From positions 1 through 7,342 of the forward strand of contig JAEORY010000190.1 in assembly GCA_016840645.1 (NCBI GenBank): DNA of 7,342 nt, in the 5' to 3' direction. Position numbers and translations under genes: made by a program. The notes under the pieces were generated by a model. It was given only the letters and a program-made list of their open reading frames with translations. It was not told where the DNA came from and searched no databases. Numbering within the stretch: the stretch's first letter is position 1; every line of letters begins with the position of its first letter. Source of the DNA: Candidatus Borrarchaeota archaeon (GTDB lineage Archaea > Asgardarchaeota > Sifarchaeia > Borrarchaeales > Borrarchaeaceae). Shown one piece after another: positions 1 to 6,330 of this stretch.

Positions 1-138
1 AATGCCAAGTGGACAGGCTATCAAGCATTTCTTGATAATCTGCGACACACAGCCAAAGGTAAAACGAAAGTACCCAGTCCCAGTTGTGGATATGGTTCGG
101 AGGACTCGCAGGAAGCCCCATCCGTCAGGGTGGGGTAG
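1..138 (+). pseudogene. tnpB: 3' end of a TnpB-like gene (partial, cut by window edge)
   Basis: In frame 1 the sequence reads 45 codons from the window edge to a TAG at 136-138. The last residues, QEAPSVRVG, are of the kind commonly seen at the C-terminus of IS200/IS605-family TnpB proteins, where the gene runs into the transposon right end. No catalytic motif lies in the visible part, so it cannot be told whether the gene upstream is intact. The assignment rests mostly on the terminal hairpin and the 11-base end (134-144), which are shared with the better preserved tnpB at 363-1634. The residues further upstream resemble no TnpB core that I recognise and may be degenerate. An overlapping open frame at 2-235 is judged non-coding. 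Confidence 0.5.
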
Positions 139-163
139 TTCACACAGACTGATATATGAATTA
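19..163 (+). ncRNA. 3' part of a TnpB omega/reRNA with guide
   Basis: TnpB guide RNAs come from the 3' end of tnpB and the transposon right end, with the guide copied from flanking DNA. Two stem-loops are visible. The first has perfect 7-bp arms, TATCAAG (19-25) and CTTGATA (31-37), around a 5-nt loop. The terminal hairpin has arms at 115-123 and 128-136 (with G-U pairs at 115/136 and 121/130) and the loop GTCA. It is followed by TAGTTCAC ending at 143, which I take as the transposon end. The guide would start at 144 and run about 16-20 nt. The 5' end of the RNA is unknown and may lie outside the window. Confidence 0.55.
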
Positions 164-195
164 AATGAAATAAAACATTACGCGATACAACAAAA

Positions 196-228
196 GAAAG
201 CCCCATTGCTTGAGCTTGGGGATGAATT
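196..228 (+). other. Orphan right-end-like hairpin, possible relic of a third TnpB-type element
   Basis: A hairpin with CCCCA (201-205) pairing with TGGGG (217-221), preceded by GAAAG, resembles the terminal hairpin at 115-136. It lies about 60 nt downstream and has a different 3' flank (ATGAATTG rather than TAGTTCAC). A TnpB-style right end of another subgroup would look like this, suggesting that elements inserted side by side at this spot. No coding remnant can be recognised next to it. It could also be chance or part of the left end of the following element. Confidence 0.35.
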
Positions 229-335
229 GTGTTAGGATAGTACATTTTTTAACTTTGTGCTGTTTTTTGCTGAGTTTATAAACAAGGATGGAGTACAAAG
301 AGTGAGAAATTGAGTTGTAAATTATTAACGAGTTA

Positions 336-343
336 TTTTAATA
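336..343 (+). promoter_or_regulatory. TATA-like box upstream of tnpB
   Basis: TTTTAATA lies 20-27 nt before the ATG at 363. This is the archaeal TATA spacing expected for a leaderless transcript. No Shine-Dalgarno sequence precedes the ATG, which fits. Confidence 0.35.
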
Positions 344-350
344 TGTGCGG

Positions 351-362
351 GGCACTTGTGCC
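351..362 (+). repeat. Short perfect palindrome abutting the tnpB start
   Basis: GGCAC-TT-GTGCC ends exactly at the base before ATG 363. It is GC-rich in an AT-rich stretch. It could be a left-end subterminal hairpin of the element, or a translation- or transcription-modulating structure. Chance is not excluded for arms of 5 bp. Confidence 0.3.
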
Positions 363-1634
363 ATGTTAACAAAGAACCAACGGATCAAAGCTACCTTGAA
401 GGACACTAAGACGCGGCGTAAACACATGCTGTGTCGGGTGTATACGGTGAAGCTAGACAACTCGCACTTAAACCAAGAATCGTTCACTCGCTTAAAACTC
501 TTATTTTTGGAAGCTAAATGGCTGTACAATCATTGCGTGGGGCATCCTAACGTGTTTGCTATCGATGATACAATAACAGCCGTGTCAGTGAAGGTTAAAG
601 ACCAGTTTGAACTGCGGCAATTAAGGCATTTATCGTCACACATGCGCTAGAGCATCATAACACGCACCCAGCAGAATATCCGTAGCTTAGCGCGTGCAAG
701 AGCAAAGGGGCACACAGTGGGGCGGTTGAAGTTCAAGTCCTATGTGAATTCTATCCCGCTCAAGCAATACGGCAATACCTACAGGATCCTCAACAGGAAG
801 TACTTGCACATTCAAATGATACCGCAAAAATTGCGTGTCAACGGTCTGGAACAACTGCCACCTGATTGTGAGTGTGCCAATGCTACCTTACTGCACCAGC
901 ATGGTGAGTATTACGTGGCAATAACTACTTATACCTCACCAGAACGCAAACCAGCGATGATAGTGCCTGCACAATCAATTGGCATTGATTTTGGGGTAAA
1001 ACATCAGTTAACGCTTTCGAACGGGGTACGAATACAATACAAAGTACCAGTTACGCGCCGTATAAAGCAGTTGTGTAGGAAATTAAGTCGTAAACAGTAT
1101 CGCAGTAAGAACTGGTGGAAAACGCTGTATAAATTGCTGAAAGCCTACACCAAAACCACCAATATTAAACGAGACATCCGCAATAAACTCGTTCATTTCT
1201 TATACACCACTTTCCAAATGGTTTGCTATCAAAATGAGAATTTAGGAGCCTGGCAACGCCTGTGGGGTAGAAGAATGCTGTCAACCAGCCTGGGTGGAAT
1301 CATTCGCATGCTTGAAATAAAGATGCATACACCGGTGGAAATTGACCGTTTCTTCCCCTCCACCAAGACCTGTTCGCTTTGCGGTCATCAGCGCGCCATG
1401 AGTTTAGCAGACCGTACCTATGAGTGTCAACATTGCGTTCTGGTGATAGATCGTGATTTTAACAGCAGTTGTGTACTAGAACACGAAGGTCATAGAATCC
1501 TAGGTAGGGGACCTACCGAAGTCACGCCTGCGGAGACTAATATCTCTACCTTAACGTTGGACTATCTGAATCAGATAGCCTACGTTGAGGCAAGTATGGT
1601 CGCAGAAACAGGAAGCCTCACAGTTTTAGCGTGA
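363..1634 (+). pseudogene. tnpB: TnpB RNA-guided nuclease, interrupted by one in-frame TAG
   Basis: TnpB is the RNA-guided DNA endonuclease of IS200/IS605-type transposons. From the ATG at 363 (opening MLTKNQRIKATLK, typical of the family) the frame runs 423 codons to TGA at 1632-1634, a normal full length, but codon 96 is TAG (648-650). The frame continues on both sides with recognisable TnpB sequence, so this is a nonsense change, perhaps from CAG, and not a frameshift. RuvC-I is IGIDFG (Asp codon 987-989), RuvC-II is NENLGAW (Glu codon 1236-1238) and RuvC-III is DRDFN (from 1449). The zinc finger has Cys codons at 1371, 1380, 1425 and 1434; the usual Gly after the last Cys is Val. A GTG at 345 is an alternative upstream start. 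Restart after the stop, for example at GTG 717, would give a protein lacking the N-terminal domain. Suppression of the stop cannot be excluded, but guaA and the methyltransferase here also end in TAG. Confidence 0.88.
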
Positions 1635-1664
1635 GGTAGTTCACAAGTGAGTATTTAACTTTAA
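1503..1664 (+). ncRNA. omega/reRNA scaffold and guide of the tnpB element
   Basis: Four stem-loops follow each other in about 135 nt, overlapping the tnpB 3' end. The arms are 1503-1508 with 1512-1517 (GGTAGG/CCTACC, perfect); 1532-1536 with 1543-1547 (GGAGA/TCTCT, one G-U pair); 1562-1568 with 1572-1578 (CTATCTG/CAGATAG, perfect); and the terminal hairpin 1615-1621 with 1631-1637. The scaffold ends GGTAGTTCAC at 1644, and the guide would be about 1645-1664, taken from DNA flanking the element. The tnpB stop codon lies inside the terminal stem. Known omega RNAs of this family have this arrangement. The 5' end is not determinable by eye. Because only the protein frame is broken, the RNA could still work with a related TnpB in trans. 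Confidence 0.65.
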
Positions 1665-1670
1665 AGAAAA
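1663..1670 (-). terminator. Oligo-T terminator candidate for guaA
   Basis: On the minus strand TTTTCTTT begins 22 nt after the guaA stop codon. Archaeal termination commonly needs only such T-rich runs. A very similar run (TTTTCTTTTTT) follows the GYD gene. It lies just beyond the predicted guide region of the transposon RNA. Confidence 0.35.
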
Positions 1671-1692
1671 CCATGAAGGCATTAAATTGCGT

Positions 1693-3189
1693 CTATTGAG
1701 GTTCCATACATGCTGGAGGTTTAGAAGAAATAGCATAGGTAACCCACGTGACATTTTGGACTTCATTTGTTATCCGATTTGAGATCTTTTCAAGCACTTC
1801 ATAAGGCAATTTCATCCAGTCTGCAGTCATGATATCATCGCTTTGAATAACTCTCACTGTGACAATATGTCCAATATTACGTGCGTCGCCCATCACACCC
1901 GTAGCTAGATCATCTCCAACAACTGCAAAACACATAAAACATTGATCATAGATTTCTGCATTCTTCAACTCTTCTTCTACAATATAACTAGCGTCTCTAC
2001 ATATACGTATTTTGTCTTTTGTTATCTCTCCTATGATTCTTGCAGCTAATCCAGGGCCAGGGAATGGATGGCGCTTCCAAGGCAAGTTTAATTGACGTGC
2101 AACTTCACGAACTTCATCCTTATACAGTTCTTTTAATGGCTCTAATAATTCAAATTCCATGTCTGGAAGGACAACGTTATGATGTGATTTAATGCGAGAA
2201 GCTTCTTCTGATGGATCTGCACTTTCAATTCGATCGGAATAGATCGTTCCCTGTCCTAAAAAGCGAATGTTTCCATACTTTTGTTCAAATCCTTTTGCTG
2301 CTTTTTCAAAAACCTCGATGAAGGTACTAGCTATGATGTGCCTCTTTTCTTCAGGATCTCTTACCCCTCTAAGTCGTTGCAGAAATAATTCGCTGGCTTC
2401 AATCTGTTCTAAGTTTTCAAATTCTAAGTAAGAAATTGCGTCTTCAACTTCATTTTTTCTTAGGAGACCATGATCCACAAAAATGCAGTGCAGTTTATCT
2501 CCAATAGCGCGATTAACAAGTGTAGCTGCAACTGTTGAGTCGATTCCACCAGAAACTCCCATGAGAACATGATCTTCTTTGACAATTTCTCTAATTTCTT
2601 GCACTGATTTTTCGATGAAATCACCCATAGACCACTCTTTTTTGCATTGGCAGATTTCAAACACGAAATTTGACAAAACCTGCATTCCATGTAAGGTGTG
2701 TTGTACTTCAGGATGAAATTGAAGTCCATAGAAATTCTTGTAGCTGTATGCTGCCATGGGGGTATTTTCTGTATGTGCGTAGACCGTAGCTTCATTAAAG
2801 TCTGTTACTTTATCTCCATGACTCATCCATACAATCTCTTTGTCAGAAAGGTCTTTGAAAAGAGCATTGTTATTATCAACATAGAGTACGGTTTTTCCAT
2901 ATTCTCTCGTTGTACTCGGATCGACTTTACCGCCTAGTTCGTGAGCAATTAGCTGGTGACCATAACAAATCCCCAGCACAGGAATCTTGAATTTACTAAC
3001 ATCAAGTTTTGGAGCGTTTGATGCATAAACGCTGCTAGGTCCACCCGAGAGGATAATTCCTTTATATTCGTTTTCATCAAATTCTACTTTATATGGGTTT
3101 ATTTCGGAATATACGCCTAATTGCCTGATTCTGCGTGCGATTAGGTGAGTGTATTGTCCGCCAAAGTCTATAACGACAATTTTATCCAT
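1693..3189 (-). CDS. guaA: GMP synthase (glutamine-hydrolysing), single-chain
   Basis: This enzyme aminates XMP to GMP using ATP and glutamine, the last step of guanine nucleotide synthesis, in the cytoplasm. From the chosen ATG the protein has 498 residues and both catalytic parts. The class I glutaminase domain (about 1-185) has the nucleophile Cys75 in GICYGHQ and the His159/Glu161 pair in FHPE. The ATP pyrophosphatase domain follows, with the PP-loop SGGIDS at 213-218. The C-terminal dimerisation/XMP domain contains HPFPGPGLAARI and ends SKPPACMEPQ, where bacterial enzymes usually end IEWE. The ATG at 3189 is preferred to an in-frame GTG at 3198 because MDKIVVIDFGGQY matches the usual start and a TATA-like box is correctly spaced from it. 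Many archaea split the two activities between separate genes; here they are fused. The gene is divergent from the SGNH gene and convergent with tnpB. It appears intact. Confidence 0.97.
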   Translation of the reverse strand: MDKIVVIDFGGQYTHLIARRIRQLGVYSEINPYKVEFDENEYKGIILSGGPSSVYASNAPKLDVSKFKIPVLGICYGHQLIAHELGGKVDPSTTREYGKTVLYVDNNNALFKDLSDKEIVWMSHGDKVTDFNEATVYAHTENTPMAAYSYKNFYGLQFHPEVQHTLHGMQVLSNFVFEICQCKKEWSMGDFIEKSVQEIREIVKEDHVLMGVSGGIDSTVAATLVNRAIGDKLHCIFVDHGLLRKNEVEDAISYLEFENLEQIEASELFLQRLRGVRDPEEKRHIIASTFIEVFEKAAKGFEQKYGNIRFLGQGTIYSDRIESADPSEEASRIKSHHNVVLPDMEFELLEPLKELYKDEVREVARQLNLPWKRHPFPGPGLAARIIGEITKDKIRICRDASYIVEEELKNAEIYDQCFMCFAVVGDDLATGVMGDARNIGHIVTVRVIQSDDIMTADWMKLPYEVLEKISNRITNEVQNVTWVTYAISSKPPACMEPQ

Positions 3190-3209
3190 GAACTTCACTT
3201 ACTTGAAAT

Positions 3210-3217
3210 AATTTAAA
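3210..3217 (-). promoter_or_regulatory. TATA-like box for guaA
   Basis: On the minus strand TTTAAATT lies 21-28 nt upstream of ATG 3189, the distance that would place transcription start at or next to the ATG (leaderless). The surrounding 199-bp divergent spacer is very AT-rich, so other boxes (for example near 3233-3241) are possible. Confidence 0.35.
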
Positions 3218-3312
3218 GACTTGAATAATAAGTTATTTAACAATTATGTGTTTATATTTCTTGTTTTATAAAACTAGTTTGACATGTAAATATAAAATCA
3301 TAATCATCAGTT

Positions 3313-3338
3313 TTAGAATGTTTGAACATAAGTTCTAA
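3313..3338. promoter_or_regulatory. Inverted repeat, possible operator of the SGNH gene
   Basis: TTAGAA (3313-3318) and TTCTAA (3333-3338) form a perfect inverted repeat. Between them is a smaller palindrome, TGTTTGAACA (3319-3328). The repeat ends 5 bp before the TATA-like box at 3344, where a regulator dimer or BRE-binding factor could act. AT-richness makes chance plausible. Confidence 0.25.
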
Positions 3339-3343
3339 GATTC

Positions 3344-3352
3344 TTAATATAA
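3344..3352 (+). promoter_or_regulatory. TATA-like box for the SGNH hydrolase gene
   Basis: TTAATATAA is centred about 50 nt before the TTG start at 3398. A start site about 25 nt downstream (near 3373) would leave a leader of about 25 nt. The purine-rich GAG at 3385-3387 is at best a weak ribosome-binding site. Confidence 0.35.
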
Positions 3353-3397
3353 TATGAACACGTTTCAGAGAATCAACTCAACGCGAGCTGAAAATCA

Positions 3398-4039
3398 TTG
3401 TCTTCACATAAAACATCACAAATCAGTATTCTTGGTTTTGGCGACAGCCTTACTGCAGGTTTTCCAGGATACGATCCTAGTTATCGGATGGGAAATGAAA
3501 AATCCCAATATAGTTACTGGTTAATCGAGTCTGCCAAGCTAGAAGGCTTTTCAAACATAGAGTTTGATAACAAAGGAGTTCCTGGAGAACTTGTTAAGTA
3601 CATGTACAGTCGATTGGTTACACTACTTGGCAAAAAGAGTTACGATATAATCATTATTCTAGGCGGCACCAATGATATTGGCTGGGGCATAGATCCACAC
3701 CATATTTTTGAGAATTTAAGAAGACTATGGATGACAGCCAAAGAAAGCGAGGCACAAGTGGTCGCCTGTACGGTGCCTCCGATTGGTTTAGTCTATTCAC
3801 CTGTTCAGAAGGCCCAAGAGGCACTTAATCAAAATATACTAAAAGAAACATCATCTAACGAGGAAATCATTCGAATAGATCTATTCACTGCTCTAGCTGA
3901 TGAAGAAGGATTGCTTAAACCTGACTATGATGCTGGTGATGGCGTTCATTTCAATGTAGAAGGTTATGAGTGCATGGGTGAATTCATCTGGACTGAAGGA
4001 ATTCGCTCGCTCTTAAAAAGAGAATTTCAAGAAAAATAA
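3398..4039 (+). CDS. SGNH/GDSL-family hydrolase
   Basis: This is a 213-residue single-domain esterase/lipase-type hydrolase, the usual family size. Block I is GFGDSLTAG with the nucleophile Ser17. Block II supplies Gly60 (NKGVPG) and block III is GGTND (90-93 GTND), together forming the oxyanion hole. Block V is DGVHF with Asp181 and His184, completing the triad. There is no signal peptide or membrane segment, so it should act in the cytoplasm. The substrate cannot be read from sequence; family members act on acyl esters, lysophospholipids or acetylated sugars. The start is TTG at 3398: a TGA lies in frame at 3389-3391, and the first in-frame ATG (near 3488) is inside the conserved domain. 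The gene stands alone, divergent from guaA and convergent with the GYD gene. Confidence 0.92.
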   Translation: MSSHKTSQISILGFGDSLTAGFPGYDPSYRMGNEKSQYSYWLIESAKLEGFSNIEFDNKGVPGELVKYMYSRLVTLLGKKSYDIIIILGGTNDIGWGIDPHHIFENLRRLWMTAKESEAQVVACTVPPIGLVYSPVQKAQEALNQNILKETSSNEEIIRIDLFTALADEEGLLKPDYDAGDGVHFNVEGYECMGEFIWTEGIRSLLKREFQEK

Positions 4040-4056
4040 GGATAAAATATTCAGTT

Positions 4057-4067
4057 AAAAAAGAAAA
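4057..4067 (-). terminator. Oligo-T terminator candidate for the GYD gene
   Basis: On the minus strand TTTTCTTTTTT starts 26 nt after the GYD stop codon, in the 54-bp convergent spacer with the SGNH gene. There is no hairpin, in keeping with archaeal intrinsic termination. Confidence 0.4.
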
Positions 4068-4093
4068 GAGGATGGCAGTTATTCATAAAAGCA

Positions 4094-4387
4094 TTATAGA
4101 AACTTTTTAAGAATCTCTGCTCCTTTTTCAGCTGGAATCGCCACTAATGTTTCTGTACTAATCACCCCTCCACGTCCAAGCATAAACAACAACTGCATCA
4201 TTGCTTCATTGTTTGGCGCTTCGATTAATGAAACAAAATCATACTTACCCAAAGTATAGTGAAGCGACTTGATTTCTCCTCCAACTGCCTGCGCTGCTTT
4301 TTTTGCCTTCTCATACCGATCTGGTGCATCCTTGATCTTTGTGATCCCTTCTTTGGTATACTTGCCAAGAATGAAATAAAGAGGCAT
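4094..4387 (-). CDS. GYD domain-containing small protein
   Basis: This 97-residue protein matches the GYD family (a ferredoxin-like alpha/beta barrel fold related to dimeric alpha-beta barrel proteins). It opens with a beta strand (PLYFILGKYT), followed by a Lys-rich helix (about 14-37, ending at GGEIKS) and the signature GKYDFVSLIEAPNNEA around residues 47-62, then the last strand VISTETLVAIP. The family is widespread in archaea and bacteria, and no biochemical role is firmly known. There is no signal peptide, and it is likely a cytoplasmic homo-oligomer. The start ATG follows a G-rich run on the minus strand. It is convergent with the SGNH gene and divergent from the methyltransferase across 114 bp, so it is probably monocistronic. 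No link to either neighbour can be inferred. Confidence 0.85.
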   Translation of the reverse strand: MPLYFILGKYTKEGITKIKDAPDRYEKAKKAAQAVGGEIKSLHYTLGKYDFVSLIEAPNNEAMMQLLFMLGRGGVISTETLVAIPAEKGAEILKKFL

Positions 4388-4394
4388 AAATCTT

Positions 4395-4400
4395 CCCCCC
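4395..4400 (-). promoter_or_regulatory. G-run ribosome-binding site of the GYD gene
   Basis: On the minus strand AGGGGGGAAG precedes ATG 4387 with a 7-nt gap. It can pair, partly by G-U, with the CCUCC of the 16S 3' end. It is the clearest Shine-Dalgarno-like sequence in a window where most genes lack one. Confidence 0.45.
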
Positions 4401-4422
4401 TATACATTATGAGTGCTACTTG

Positions 4423-4430
4423 TATTAATA
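4423..4430 (-). promoter_or_regulatory. Symmetric TATA-like box in the GYD/methyltransferase spacer
   Basis: TATTAATA is self-complementary and centred 39 nt from the GYD ATG, giving a start site around 4400 and a short leader carrying the G-run. Being symmetric, it could also serve the divergent methyltransferase gene, although a weaker box (TCTTAATGA, 4471-4479) lies closer to that ATG, at leaderless spacing. Confidence 0.35.
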
Positions 4431-4501
4431 ATTGTATTACTGAATACGTATTGTACGTGAAAATCTTGACTCTTAATGAACGCCAATAGAGTGTTTGAAG
4501 A

Positions 4502-6238
4502 ATGGATACAGCAAGAAATATTACAACAATCCGATTACCACATACTTCGTATGAAGCTATTCCTGACAATTCAGTAGATACCGTAGTAATTAGCACAGAA
4601 TTCGACCCAAATGAGAAGTCTTACCAGGATATCGGTAATGAATATAGAATACGTCTAAAGAAAACAATAAATACTATTAAAAGAGGCTTTCAAATCCTTA
4701 AGAATGGTGGTTTATTATTTGTATATGGTCTACCGAGAGGGTTGCCCTTTTTTGGAGTTTTCCTAGATTCACTGCAGAATGAAAATTCCAAGATGATGTT
4801 TAAGTATTGGATTGCACTAGATATTGACGCCAGACCTTCAAATGAGACCTTTCCGCTTACTCATACTGGTTTACTCATGTATTTGAAGAGCAGAAACACT
4901 AAGACACCGTCTCCATTCCATTTAAACACCAAAACAGTACGAATACCATACCAAAAATGTCGTGCCTGCGGAAAGATTACAAAGGATTGGGGCGGAAAAA
5001 AGCATTTATTAAACCCGTTAGGTGCTGCCGTTTCAGATGTGTGGAGAGATTTGCCAAAGACATTTCTAGAAACAAACGAAATTCCAGATTTTGTGTTAAA
5101 TCGAATATATGACCTCGTGGAAAAACCTTCTTTATCTTTCATAAATATTATCGAAAAGCAATCCAAACCCCTTACGTCAAAGGCTATGGAAGTTTCTCAA
5201 TATGATAAAGGTGTTTTTAAAAACCTATCTTTAGATCAGGTTCTTTTTATTGATGCGATTGAGTTTATGAAAACGATTGCAGCCAAATACCCAGAGGGTA
5301 TATTTGATCTGGCATTTGCAGACCCTCCTTACAATCTCGAAAAGGATTACGGAGAATATACTGATTTACAATCCGATCAGAGATATTTGGCATGGTGTGA
5401 AGACTGGCTTAAACTAATGTGTGAAGTTTTACGCCCTGGTGGAGCACTGATGATATTAAATTTACCAAAGTGGTGTATCCATCATGCTGCATTCTTAAAT
5501 GAGTTGGATGATATGATCTTCCGACATTGGATTGTGTGGGATGCCTTATCAGAACCCGCAGGAAAAATCATGCCCGCTCATTATGCACTTCTTTATTATA
5601 CAAAGCGTGGAGGTTCAATTACTTTCAATTCTCCCTTTACAAAGGATCCTGATATTCTTGGTCCTATTGATGCTCCGTATTATTGTCTTCGCAGTAAGTG
5701 TGTTAAGAATCGGAAAACAACTGGTAATAATGATAAAACGGAATTAACTGACATATGGTGGGATATTCATAGAATTAAACACAAAAGAGATAGGGATCTG
5801 CATCCTTGTCAACTTCCAATAAAACTAATTGAACGAATAATAAAATTGACAACTAACCATGATGATATTGTTTTTGATCCTTTTTGTGGTGCGGGAACAA
5901 CCGCCATTGTGTCAAAGATGTTTAAGCGCCACTTTATTACTACAGATATTTACGAGAAATATGTTGAATTAGCTAAGCGAAACTTAAAGATGTTACAACC
6001 TACTTTGAATGGGGAGTATCGTTTTATTAGAGAAAGTGTTTCACGTTCGCAAAAAAACGCAGTATCAAGAAAAGAAATTGAAATTGACTACATAAATCTA
6101 TGTAAAAAAGAAGAAAGAGTCTTAACAGTTGAAGAAGTTGAACATATTGATAAAGAACTTGCCAATAAAATCCGAAGTTACTATTCAAACTTTAAACAAC
6201 TACGAAAAATTGCTCAAAGGAGACTAAATTGGCGTTAG
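4502..6238 (+). CDS. Beta-class DNA N6-adenine/N4-cytosine methyltransferase, tandem-duplicated with inactive N-half
   Basis: This 578-residue SAM-dependent DNA amino-methyltransferase has motif order DPPY, target region, then FxGxG, which is the beta class. In the C-terminal half, catalytic motif IV is ADPPYN (DPPY 274-277), followed by GGALMILNLP (from 313), HPCQLP (434-439, counterpart of HPTQKP) and the SAM loop FDPFCGAG (458-465). The N-terminal half (about 5-220) repeats this plan at an offset of roughly 238-244 residues: STEF at 31-34 replaces DPPY, and GGLLFVYGLP (from 69), YWIALD (Trp103 against Trp343), a Cys pair (153/156 against 395/400) and SDVWRDL (Trp181 against Trp419) all match, but no FxGxG survives. 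I infer a fused catalytic/pseudo-methyltransferase pair, the N-half perhaps binding DNA. The tail (490-578) is charged and helical. ATG 4502 lies two codons after an in-frame TGA. No restriction gene is adjacent. Whether the target base is A or C cannot be decided. Confidence 0.9.
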   Translation: MDTARNITTIRLPHTSYEAIPDNSVDTVVISTEFDPNEKSYQDIGNEYRIRLKKTINTIKRGFQILKNGGLLFVYGLPRGLPFFGVFLDSLQNENSKMMFKYWIALDIDARPSNETFPLTHTGLLMYLKSRNTKTPSPFHLNTKTVRIPYQKCRACGKITKDWGGKKHLLNPLGAAVSDVWRDLPKTFLETNEIPDFVLNRIYDLVEKPSLSFINIIEKQSKPLTSKAMEVSQYDKGVFKNLSLDQVLFIDAIEFMKTIAAKYPEGIFDLAFADPPYNLEKDYGEYTDLQSDQRYLAWCEDWLKLMCEVLRPGGALMILNLPKWCIHHAAFLNELDDMIFRHWIVWDALSEPAGKIMPAHYALLYYTKRGGSITFNSPFTKDPDILGPIDAPYYCLRSKCVKNRKTTGNNDKTELTDIWWDIHRIKHKRDRDLHPCQLPIKLIERIIKLTTNHDDIVFDPFCGAGTTAIVSKMFKRHFITTDIYEKYVELAKRNLKMLQPTLNGEYRFIRESVSRSQKNAVSRKEIEIDYINLCKKEERVLTVEEVEHIDKELANKIRSYYSNFKQLRKIAQRRLNWR

Positions 6239-6330
6239 TAATGTAAGATGCCATGATGTCTTGTGTGTTGTTAGGTTCTTATGAGATTGGACAATTATTT
6301 AACTGATGAATGATTCTATTGTATTAAGAC

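Larger units (their letters stand above)
240..1644 (+). mobile_element. IS200/IS605-superfamily TnpB-only element (left boundary uncertain)
   Basis: The element carries one gene, a disrupted tnpB, and no tnpA, so it could have moved only if a transposase was supplied from elsewhere. The right end is placed at TTCAC (1640-1644), directly after the terminal hairpin of the omega RNA, by analogy with the identical end at 139-143. The left end cannot be fixed. It should lie between the hairpin ending near 228 and the tnpB start at 363, and 240 is only a nominal value. This family makes no target-site duplication, so none was used as evidence. The element sits 48 bp beyond the guaA stop codon and does not disrupt it. 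Confidence 0.65.

Noticed and set aside
2..235. Open frame of 77 codons overlapping the first TnpB tail.
   Set aside because: It runs out of frame across the right end and both hairpins, and its product resembles no known protein; the frame-1 reading has the TnpB-like tail.
248..256. TTTAACTTT occurs here and again at 1654-1662, on either side of the tnpB element, like a target-site duplication.
   Set aside because: IS200/IS605-type elements do not duplicate their target, the second copy lies 9 bp beyond the inferred right end, and a 9-mer this AT-rich easily recurs by chance.
648..650. TAG as a pyrrolysine codon.
   Set aside because: Pyrrolysine is not known in TnpB, two host genes here end in TAG, and no pyl genes are visible. 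A nonsense mutation is simpler.
2460..2795. 111-codon frame on the minus strand inside guaA, and a 123-codon minus-strand frame at 4225-4596.
   Set aside because: The first is an out-of-frame shadow of guaA. The second overlaps the GYD gene, its promoter and the methyltransferase start, with no recognisable domain.
4094..6238. GYD gene and methyltransferase as a restriction-modification pair.
   Set aside because: The GYD protein has no nuclease motif and is divergently transcribed; no restriction endonuclease is seen in the window.
6245..6262. Imperfect palindrome AAGATGCCATGATGTCTT after the methyltransferase stop, as a hairpin terminator.
   Set aside because: It needs G-U pairs and has a central mismatch, and no T-run follows, so support is too weak.
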